Positions 1-5,318 of a DNA stretch of 6,629 nucleotides are shown here, one piece after another. The notes beneath the pieces are model-generated. The model was not told where the DNA came from, did not search any database, and worked only from the letters and a program-made list of their open reading frames with translations. Each line of letters begins with the position of its first letter. Positions within the stretch are counted from its first letter, which is position 1. This DNA is from an uncultured Clostridia bacterium (GTDB lineage: Bacteria > Bacillota > Clostridia > Oscillospirales > Ruminococcaceae), in contig CAMOFU010000138.1 in assembly GCA_946613705.1 (NCBI GenBank), forward strand, positions 1 through 6,629. The letters run 5' to 3'. The position numbers and the translations under genes are program-made.

Positions 1-1044
1 AAGATCGATATGTTCCTGATCGAGGCTGACTACGCTCTGAAGTATGTAAACGGACCGTATGTAATGCCTGTTAAGGAAGTTGGTCTTACTGACGACGATA
101 TCAAGGATCAGTACAAGTATACACAGCAGGTTGCTACAGACGCTAACGGCGACCTCGAGGCTGTTACATGGCAGGCTACTCCGGGTCTGTTCGCTTACAG
201 AGCTGACATCGCTAAGGAAGTTCTCGGCACTGACGATCCTACAGAGGTTCAGGCTAAGATCTCCAACTGGGATGACTTCAATGCTGTTGCTGCTCAGATG
301 AAGGAGAAAGGCTACTTCATGCTTTCGGGTTATGATGACAGCTACAGAACCTTCTCGAACAACGTTTCCAAGGCTTGGGTAAACGCTAACAACGAGATCA
401 CAATTGATGATAACCTGATGAAGTGGGTTGACCAGACCAAGGAGTACACAGATAAGGGCTACAACAACGGTACTTCGCTGTGGGATGACCAGTGGAAGGC
501 TGACCAGGGCTCCAAGGGTAAGGTATTCGGCTTCTTCTATTCTACATGGGGCATCAACTTCACTCTTGCTGAGAATGCAGAAGACAATGCAGGCAAGAAG
601 GACGGCCTCTATGGTAAGTACAGAGTTTGCGAAGGTCCTCAGGCTTATTTCTGGGGCGGCACATGGATCTGCGCAGCAGACGGTACCGACAACAAGGAAG
701 AGGTTCTTGACATCATGAAGGCTATGTCCTGCAATAAGGACGTTCTGCTGAACATCACCAAGACAACTCAGGACTACACCAACAACCAGCCTGCAATGGA
801 AGAGCTGGCTAAGGATTACAGCTCCGAGTTCCTCGGCGGTCAGAACCATATCGCTCTGTTCGTTAAGTCTGCTCCGAACATTGATACTTCCAAGCTCGGA
901 CCTTACGATCAGGGTCTGAATGAGTCCTTCCAGGCTGCATTCAAGGATTACTTCACCGGCAACGTTTCTTCCAAGGAAGAGGCTCTCGAGAAGTTCTATA
1001 CAGCTGCTATCGAGAAGTATCCTACTCTGAAGAGACCTTCGTAA
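1..1044 (+). CDS. Carbohydrate ABC transporter solute-binding protein (family 1, MalE/UgpB-like), 5'-truncated by window edge
   Basis: The frame is open from base 1 and ends in tandem stops (TAA at 1042, TAG at 1045), leaving 347 residues. Family members usually have about 430-460, so the signal peptide, lipobox and first part of lobe 1 lie upstream; the ATG at base 10 is internal. The protein would capture a sugar or oligosaccharide outside the membrane and deliver it to the two permeases encoded downstream. Family 1 features visible are a W-Q-A-T-P-G-L-F-A-Y-R stretch (about residues 57-67 of this fragment), a G-T-D-D-P turn, and a Trp-rich F-W-G-G-T-W segment near residue 220, of the kind that stacks against sugar rings. 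The charged, soluble C-terminus fits an extracellular protein. Codon choice is strongly biased (AAG for Lys, AAC, GCT), unlike the permeases, which suggests high expression. Substrate cannot be read from sequence; the family call is secure. Confidence 0.9.
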   Translation, partial: KIDMFLIEADYALKYVNGPYVMPVKEVGLTDDDIKDQYKYTQQVATDANGDLEAVTWQATPGLFAYRADIAKEVLGTDDPTEVQAKISNWDDFNAVAAQMKEKGYFMLSGYDDSYRTFSNNVSKAWVNANNEITIDDNLMKWVDQTKEYTDKGYNNGTSLWDDQWKADQGSKGKVFGFFYSTWGINFTLAENAEDNAGKKDGLYGKYRVCEGPQAYFWGGTWICAADGTDNKEEVLDIMKAMSCNKDVLLNITKTTQDYTNNQPAMEELAKDYSSEFLGGQNHIALFVKSAPNIDTSKLGPYDQGLNESFQAAFKDYFTGNVSSKEEALEKFYTAAIEKYPTLKRPS

Positions 1045-1090
1045 TAGCTGCATAGCTGTTAAGAATAGTAACTCTTAATACTTGATCATA

Positions 1091-1122
1091 ATCGGGGTGG
1101 GTTTTTGCCCTCCCCGGTTTTT
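1091..1122 (+). terminator. Intra-operon intrinsic terminator/attenuator between binding protein and permease genes
   Basis: CGGGG (1093-1097) pairs with CCCCG (1112-1116). A T-T mismatch follows, then GGG (1099-1101) pairs with CCC (1108-1110) around a six-base loop. Outer A-T and T-G pairs extend the stem to 1091-1118. Five T's (1118-1122) follow directly, as in a Rho-independent terminator. It lies 46 bases after the binding protein stop and 55 bases before the first permease start, with no convincing promoter between. Partial read-through would feed the permease genes and the hairpin would protect the upstream mRNA. The structure is seen in the sequence; the attenuator role is inferred. 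Confidence 0.85.
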
Positions 1123-1165
1123 ATCAATAATTTTGGAAAGGATATAGTCGTTCTCAGCTATATAG

Positions 1166-1174
1166 AAGGTGATC
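1166..1174 (+). promoter_or_regulatory. Ribosome binding site that sets the permease 1 start
   Basis: AAGGTGATC matches part of the anti-Shine-Dalgarno complement AAGGAGGTGATC and ends just before the ATG at 1177. It supports that ATG over the upstream in-frame TTG at 1105, which lies inside the terminator loop and has no ribosome binding site. The match covers the 3' half of the consensus rather than the usual AGGAGG core, so initiation may be weaker than for the second permease. Confidence 0.65.
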
Positions 1175-1176
1175 GG

Positions 1177-2115
1177 ATGCGAAGAAAATCTATAAGCTAT
1201 GCTAAATGGGGCTACATATTTATGCTCCCGTTTATTATAGTGTTCGTGCTTTTTAATCTAATTCCACTTGTATCTACTTTTTATAATTCTTTCTTCGAGA
1301 CCTATACCGATATGTATGGTCGTCAGCTGGACCCTGAATGGGTTGGTCTTGCGAATTATAAAGAGCTGTTTGTAAACAAAGGCGGCGAGCTTGGCAAGTA
1401 TCTCGGCAATACCTTTATCCTTCAGATGCTTGGCTTTATCCCGCAGATATTCTTCTCTCTTCTGTTTGCTTCCTGGTTCACAGATCTGAGATTAAAACTG
1501 AAAACTGGCGCATATAAGGTAATCTTTTACCTTCCTAACGTAATCATGGCAGCTGCTATGGGTATGCTGTTCTTTACTCTGTTTTCTCAGAACGGTCCTA
1601 TAAACAGCGTTTACCAGAGCATTACCGGATCGGATTCTCCTTATATGTTCTTTAATCATATCTGGACGCAGAGAGGTATTATCTCCCTGATAAACTTCCT
1701 GATGTGGTATGGTAATACAACGATCATGCTGATGGCTGCTATCAACGGTATTGATCCGTCACTCTATGAGTCCGCTCAGATAGACGGTGCAAATCCGACG
1801 CAGACCTTCTGGAAGATCACTATCCCGCTTATCCGTCCTATTCTTCTTTACGTTCTCATCACCTCGCTCATCGGCGGTCTGCAAATGTTCGACGTTCCGC
1901 AGATCATCACAAACGGCGGTGAGTCTGTAAACAGAACAAGTATGACGATCGTTATGTATCTGAATAAGCACCTGTATTCAAAGAACTACGGTTTAGCCGG
2001 TGCTCTTTCGCTTCTGCTGTTTGTAGTGGCAGGTGTTCTGAGTATGATCATCTTCTTCCTCAACAGGGATCCGGATACTAAGAAGAAGAAAAAGGCGAAA
2101 GGAGGTAAGAGATAA
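1177..2115 (+). CDS. CUT1 sugar ABC transporter permease, MalF/UgpA type
   Basis: This 312-residue integral membrane protein would form half of the translocation pore of a carbohydrate importer. Hydrophobic segments lie near residues 11-34, 79-101, 113-136, 169-190, 220-236 and 272-296, fitting six membrane spans. The cytoplasmic EAA loop that docks the ATPase is at about 198-219 (E-S-A-Q-I-D-G, then I-P-L), and the T-N-G-G...N-R-T motif typical of UgpA-like permeases is at 245-254. The basic, Lys-rich tail (302-312) fits a cytoplasmic C-terminus. I chose the ATG at 1177 for its ribosome binding site; a longer start at TTG 1105 would begin inside the terminator loop. The stop overlaps the next start by one base (TAATG). 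Family assignment is firm; the transported sugar is unknown. Confidence 0.93.
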   Translation: MRRKSISYAKWGYIFMLPFIIVFVLFNLIPLVSTFYNSFFETYTDMYGRQLDPEWVGLANYKELFVNKGGELGKYLGNTFILQMLGFIPQIFFSLLFASWFTDLRLKLKTGAYKVIFYLPNVIMAAAMGMLFFTLFSQNGPINSVYQSITGSDSPYMFFNHIWTQRGIISLINFLMWYGNTTIMLMAAINGIDPSLYESAQIDGANPTQTFWKITIPLIRPILLYVLITSLIGGLQMFDVPQIITNGGESVNRTSMTIVMYLNKHLYSKNYGLAGALSLLLFVVAGVLSMIIFFLNRDPDTKKKKKAKGGKR

Positions 2116-2990
2116 TGGCTGCACCGATTGATGCTGTTGGAGCAAAATCCAGTTCACAGCAGATATTAGTCAGACGTATAATCTGTTATGTTGTTCTTAC
2201 CTTTTTTGCGATAATTTCTCTGTTCCCGTTCATTATGCTTATCGTTAATATGACTAAGGCGAGCGGTGATATTCAGAAAGGCTTCTCGCTGGTTCCCGGA
2301 ACGTATCTGTGGAAGAACTTCAAGACAGTTGTCAACAACTCTGACTGGAAAATGCTGAACTCCCTGAAAAACTCACTTATCATTTCAGGCCTTTCCGCAT
2401 TCCTCTCTACTTATTTCTCTGCACTTACAGCTTACGCTATCCACGTTTATGACTTCAAGCTCAGAAAGCCTATGTTCACCTTCATTCTTATGATAATGAT
2501 GGTTCCTACACAGGTTTCCGCGCTCGGTTTCGTAAACCTGATGCGTTCGTTTGGTCTGCTTAACAGCTTTATCCCGCTGATCGTTCCTTCGATCGCTGCT
2601 CCCGCTACATTCTTCTTCATGAAGCAGTATATGGAGAGCTCGCTGCCGTTGGATATCGTTGAAGCGGCAAGAATCGACGGCTCGGGTGAGTTCAGGACTT
2701 TCAACTCGCTGATCCTGCCGATCTTAAAGCCTGCTATTGCAGTTCAGGCTATATTCACATTCGTATCAAGCTGGAACAATTACTTCATTCCTGCACTGCT
2801 TCTGGATGATAAGGATAAGAGAACACTTCCTATCGTTATCGCTATTATCCGTAGTGCTGACTACGCTAAGTTTGATATGGGTGCTGTATACATGGCTATC
2901 GGTATCTCGATCATACCTGTTGCTATCGTATACCTCGTTCTCTCGAAGTTCATTATCCGCGGTATCGCACTCGGTGCCGTTAAGGGATGA
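2115..2990 (+). CDS. CUT1 sugar ABC transporter permease, MalG/UgpE type
   Basis: This 291-residue protein is the second pore subunit, expected to pair with the MalF-type permease just upstream. Hydrophobic segments lie near residues 22-46, 84-108, 119-142, 150-169, 204-227 and 257-278. The EAA loop is well kept at 183-202 (E-A-A-R-I-D-G, then L-P). The C-terminus I-I-R-G-I-A-L-G-A-V-K-G is the characteristic end of MalG/UgpE-like subunits, so the gene is complete. An AAAGGAGG site at 2098-2105 with a 9-base spacer, plus the one-base overlap with the upstream stop, indicates translational coupling and roughly equal amounts of the two permeases. No ATP-binding subunit follows: a terminator comes 34 bases after the stop. 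That is common for CUT1 importers that share one MsmK/UgpC-like ATPase. Confidence 0.94.
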   Translation: MAAPIDAVGAKSSSQQILVRRIICYVVLTFFAIISLFPFIMLIVNMTKASGDIQKGFSLVPGTYLWKNFKTVVNNSDWKMLNSLKNSLIISGLSAFLSTYFSALTAYAIHVYDFKLRKPMFTFILMIMMVPTQVSALGFVNLMRSFGLLNSFIPLIVPSIAAPATFFFMKQYMESSLPLDIVEAARIDGSGEFRTFNSLILPILKPAIAVQAIFTFVSSWNNYFIPALLLDDKDKRTLPIVIAIIRSADYAKFDMGAVYMAIGISIIPVAIVYLVLSKFIIRGIALGAVKG

Positions 2991-3002
2991 TCCTTTGAGA
3001 GC

Positions 3003-3017
3003 ATTCACAATGTGAAT
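3003..3017. repeat. Perfect 7-base inverted repeat between permease stop and operon terminator
   Basis: ATTCACA (3003-3009) and TGTGAAT (3011-3017) are exact reverse complements separated by one base. The tight spacing suits a dimeric protein site on DNA better than an RNA hairpin, which could keep only about five pairs. It lies 12 bases after the permease stop and about 83 bases upstream of the predicted start point of the next promoter. No known binding site is recognised, and it may be chance in an A/T-rich gap. Confidence 0.4.
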
Positions 3018-3024
3018 AATTCAG

Positions 3025-3055
3025 ACTCCCGATCTTTTATGGTCGGGAGTTTTTT
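3025..3055 (+). terminator. Intrinsic terminator of the ABC transporter operon
   Basis: ACTCCCGATC (3025-3034) pairs with GGTCGGGAGT (3041-3050), giving ten pairs including one T-G wobble, around the loop TTTTAT. Six T's (3050-3055) follow at once. It starts 34 bases after the MalG-type permease stop, so the transporter transcript should end here. Confidence 0.93.
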
Positions 3056-3056
3056 G

Positions 3057-3086
3057 TTGACAAACCGCTCGGTTGTGTGTTATTAT
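3057..3086 (+). promoter_or_regulatory. Sigma-A type promoter for the LURP-one/xylB unit
   Basis: A consensus -35 box TTGACA is at 3057-3062. An extended -10 element TGTTATTAT ends at 3086 (hexamer TATTAT, 3081-3086), giving an 18-base spacer. Transcription would start near 3093, about 30 bases before the ATG at 3125. The -35 box begins one base after the T-tract of the transporter terminator, so the two units are packed together but transcriptionally separate. A palindrome fills part of the spacer, which suggests repression. Confidence 0.8.
3063..3074. promoter_or_regulatory. Putative repressor operator (AACCG-CT-CGGTT palindrome) in the promoter spacer
   Basis: AACCG (3063-3067) and CGGTT (3070-3074) form a perfect inverted repeat with a two-base centre, lying between the -35 and -10 boxes. 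A dimer bound here would block RNA polymerase. The ACCG-N2-CGGT form resembles short operators used by some TetR-family repressors; that family assignment is only inference, because no regulator gene lies in the window. Ligand and repressor are unknown. Confidence 0.5.
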
Positions 3087-3124
3087 AAGAGTAGAGTATT
3101 ATTGTAATTAAGGAGGTCATCACT

Positions 3125-3619
3125 ATGAAGCTCTATTTAAAGAAAAAGCATTTCTCGCTCAGAACACAGTTCACGATCTTTGATGAGTTTGAGGAGACAA
3201 GGTATTATGTTAATCCCGCTTTTATTTCTCTTGTCAGACACTTTCATATTCTGGATAAGGATATGAATGAGGTCGCTGAGGTGCAAAAGTCGCTCGGCCC
3301 CATTATCAGTCTCTATAAGTTCACTCTCGGAGGTCAGGACGCAGGTGATCTGAGAGCTAAGACCAGCTTTATGAAAGTGAAATATAGCTGGGCTGCATTG
3401 GGCTGGGAGATCAAAAGCAATTTTCTCCAGACAGAGTATGTCATCACAAAGAATGAAATGCAGATAGGTACTATCCACAAAAAGATGATGACCTGGGGCG
3501 AGAGCTATGAGTTCGAGTTTGAGGACGAGAATGATGAGATACCGATGGCGGCGCTCGTTGTTGCTATCATCGGTATCAAGAATGATGAGAATGACGAAAA
3601 CAGGGATCTTGATAACTAA
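3125..3619 (+). CDS. LURP-one-related / YxjI-like protein (Tubby-like beta-barrel fold)
   Basis: This complete 164-residue protein matches the bacterial LURP-one-related family (YxjI type) in order of features: an M-K-L-Y-L-K-K-K-H-F-S start, an F-T-I-F-D strand at 16-20, a Y-Y-V strand pair at 27-29, H-I-L-D-K-D-M-N-E-V-A at 41-51, G-W-E-I-K-S-N-F at 93-100, W-G-E-S-Y-E-F at 124-130 and a short hydrophobic helix at 141-151. The family is predicted to fold as a 12-strand barrel around a central helix, like Tubby C-terminal and phospholipid scramblase domains. Its bacterial role is not established. The last dozen residues are acidic (N-D-E-N-D-E-N). No signal peptide is seen, so it is probably cytoplasmic or membrane-peripheral. 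An AAGGAGGT site at 3110-3117 with a 7-base spacer fixes the ATG. It is first in a unit with xylB, 31 bases downstream, under a promoter with a likely operator. Confidence 0.85.
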   Translation: MKLYLKKKHFSLRTQFTIFDEFEETRYYVNPAFISLVRHFHILDKDMNEVAEVQKSLGPIISLYKFTLGGQDAGDLRAKTSFMKVKYSWAALGWEIKSNFLQTEYVITKNEMQIGTIHKKMMTWGESYEFEFEDENDEIPMAALVVAIIGIKNDENDENRDLDN

Positions 3620-3650
3620 GATCGGTTGATAATGAAAAGGAGAGATCATA

Positions 3651-5174
3651 ATGGCTTATGTAATCGGAGTTGACTGTGGAACGAGCGGAACAAAGACAGT
3701 TCTGTTTGACGAAAAAGGCACCGTTATTGCCTCCAAGACTATCGAATACCCTATGTACCAGCCCAAGAACGGCTATGCTGAGCAGTGGCCGGGAGACTGG
3801 TCGAACGCTATGATAAACACCATCAAGGCGGTCATGGCCCAGAGCGGTGTGAGCAAGGACGATGTCAAGGGTATCGGTATCTCGGGTCAAATGCACGGCC
3901 TTGTTATGCTGGATAAGGACAACAACGTTATTCGTCCCTCGATAATCTGGTGCGATCAGAGAACAGCTAACGAGGTAGCGTGGATGAATGAGAATGTCGG
4001 CGAGAAAAAGCTCATCGAGATCACAGCAAACCCTGCGCTGACCGGCTGGACTGCCGCAAAGATACTCTGGGTAAAAAATAATGAGCCCGAGAATTTTGAG
4101 AAGATAGCTCATATATTGCTGCCGAAGGATTTCCTGCGCTTCGTGCTGACCGGCGAGTATGCTACAGAGGTCTCCGATGCTTCGGGTATGCAGCTGCTTG
4201 ACGTTCCCAACAGGAAATGGTCCGATGAGCTGATATCTGCATTCGGACTTGACAAGAGCTGGTTCGGCAAGGTCTATGAGTCCTGCGAGGTCACGGGCAA
4301 GCTCACTAAGTGTATGGCTGAGGAGCTGGGGCTCAATGAAGGCACGATCGTGGTCGGCGGAGCGGGCGACAATGCCGCTGCCGCTATCGGAACAGGTGTC
4401 TGCGAGGACGGCAAGGCTTTCACTACGATCGGAACCTCGGGCGTTGTATTCGCACACACATCCTCCATCTCTATAGATCCCAAGGGCAGAGTGCATACCT
4501 GCTGCGCTGCCGTACCGAACAGCTGGCACGTTATGGGTGTTACTCAGGGAGCCGGTCTTTCGCTGAAATGGTTCAGAGACAATTTCTGCGGCTCCGAGAA
4601 AGAGACTGCAAAATACATGGGCGTAGACGAGTATTACCTGATGGATAAGCAGGCCGAGACTGTCCCCGTCGGCGCAAACAGACTGCTCTACCTGCCGTAT
4701 CTTATGGGTGAGCGCACCCCGCACCTTGACCCCGATGCGCGCGGCGTGTTCTTCGGGCTTTCTGCTATGCACACCAAAAAGGAGATGCTCCGCGCCGTAA
4801 TGGAGGGCGTGAGCTACAGCCTGCGCGACTGCGTTGAGGTGTTCCGCGAGATGGATATAAATGTATCGGATATGATGGCCTGCGGCGGCGGCGGAAGCTC
4901 TCCGCTGTGGCGCTCAATGCTCGCCGATCTGTACAATTGCCCCGTCAAGACCGCTGCCTCCAAGGAAGGTCCCGCACTGGGTGTGGCACTGCTGGCTCTG
5001 ACAGGCGCGGGGATCTATTCAAGTGTGCCCGAGGCCTGCAAGGCAGTTGTGAAGACAGACAAGATACAGCAGCCCGATGCCGCCAAGGTCCCTGAGTATG
5101 AGAAGTATTATCAGCTTTACAGAGAGATCTATCCCGCACTCAAAGCCGAGTTCGCTAAGCTGGCAAAGCTGTAA
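3651..5174 (+). CDS. xylB: Xylulokinase (FGGY carbohydrate kinase family)
   Basis: This enzyme would phosphorylate D-xylulose with ATP to D-xylulose 5-phosphate in the cytoplasm, feeding the pentose phosphate or phosphoketolase route. The 507 residues cover the whole family length. The first ATPase motif D-C-G-T-S-G-T-K is at 8-15. The xylulokinase G-Q-M-H-G is at 79-83, with a substrate-side D-Q-R at 102-104. L-P-K-D-F-L-R-F at 157-164 precedes the conserved S-D-A-S-G. G-A-G-D-N-A at 237-242 places Asp240 as the likely catalytic base, matching Asp233 of E. coli XylB. G-E-R-T-P-H is at 353-358 and the adenosine-binding G-G-G-G-S-S at 412-417. An AAGGAG site at 3637-3642, 8 bases ahead, sets the ATG. 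The 31-base gap from the LURP-one gene holds no promoter, so the two should be co-transcribed. No xylA is visible. Another FGGY sugar specificity is possible but less likely given G-Q-M-H-G. Confidence 0.93.
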   Translation: MAYVIGVDCGTSGTKTVLFDEKGTVIASKTIEYPMYQPKNGYAEQWPGDWSNAMINTIKAVMAQSGVSKDDVKGIGISGQMHGLVMLDKDNNVIRPSIIWCDQRTANEVAWMNENVGEKKLIEITANPALTGWTAAKILWVKNNEPENFEKIAHILLPKDFLRFVLTGEYATEVSDASGMQLLDVPNRKWSDELISAFGLDKSWFGKVYESCEVTGKLTKCMAEELGLNEGTIVVGGAGDNAAAAIGTGVCEDGKAFTTIGTSGVVFAHTSSISIDPKGRVHTCCAAVPNSWHVMGVTQGAGLSLKWFRDNFCGSEKETAKYMGVDEYYLMDKQAETVPVGANRLLYLPYLMGERTPHLDPDARGVFFGLSAMHTKKEMLRAVMEGVSYSLRDCVEVFREMDINVSDMMACGGGGSSPLWRSMLADLYNCPVKTAASKEGPALGVALLALTGAGIYSSVPEACKAVVKTDKIQQPDAAKVPEYEKYYQLYREIYPALKAEFAKLAKL

Positions 5175-5203
5175 TATTGCACAATAACAATCGGCAAAAT
5201 TTG

Positions 5204-5209
5204 TATAAT
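5204..5209 (+). promoter_or_regulatory. Consensus -10 box (TATAAT) downstream of xylB, possible serpin promoter
   Basis: TATAAT at 5204-5209 is a perfect -10 hexamer. The best -35-like sequence, TTGCAC at 5177-5182, is 21 bases away, which is too far, and nothing good sits at 17 bases. If active, transcription would start near 5216, ahead of the hairpin at 5228-5264, so the serpin mRNA would carry that hairpin in a leader of about 100 bases. The box may equally be chance in an A/T-rich gap. Confidence 0.35.
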
Positions 5210-5227
5210 ATTACTCCATAAAACTAT

Positions 5228-5264
5228 AAGCCTCCGTTCGTATATAATTACAAACGGAGGCTTT
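5228..5264 (+). terminator. Stem-loop terminator after xylB
   Basis: AAGCCTCCGTT (5228-5238) pairs perfectly with AACGGAGGCTT (5253-5263). After one C-A mismatch, GTA/TAC adds three pairs below a TATAAT loop. The T-tract is weak (TTT at 5262-5264, then CG), so termination may be incomplete. It begins 53 bases after the xylB stop and ends 54 bases before the serpin start. It could end the xylB message, limit read-through into the serpin gene, or sit in the serpin leader. Confidence 0.75.
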
Positions 5265-5305
5265 CGTATTACAGAAAATGTGATCTTGATGATGAGAAGG
5301 ATAAC

Positions 5306-5311
5306 AGGAGG
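5306..5311 (+). promoter_or_regulatory. Ribosome binding site that sets the serpin start
   Basis: AGGAGG lies 7 bases before the ATG at 5319. It decides that start over the in-frame GTG at 5280 and the ATGs at 5289 and 5292, which have no good site. The chosen start also puts the basic residues and hydrophobic core of the signal peptide in their normal places. Confidence 0.9.
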
Positions 5312-5318
5312 TAACAAT

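Noticed and set aside
1045..1058. Short direct repeat TAGCTG (two copies, 8-base period) after the binding protein stop
   Set aside because: Two copies of six bases are too few to support a functional repeat.
1120..1148. Possible promoter (TTTATC ... TATAGT) in front of the permeases
   Set aside because: The -35 box matches the consensus at only about three of six positions, so read-through past the hairpin is a simpler explanation.
1105..1176. Longer permease 1 start at TTG 1105
   Set aside because: The codon lies inside the terminator loop and lacks a ribosome binding site. The extra 24 residues do not resemble the family N-terminus, while the ATG at 1177 has an adjacent site.
3576..4772. 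Long minus-strand open frame (398 codons) opposite the LURP-one end and xylB
   Set aside because: It lies antisense to a clear, complete xylulokinase, its translation resembles no family I know, and it has no evident ribosome binding site or promoter. It is a by-product of codon bias.
5243..5248. Second TATAAT in the loop of the post-xylB stem
   Set aside because: No -35 box is found at a usable distance, and A/T-rich loops easily produce this hexamer.
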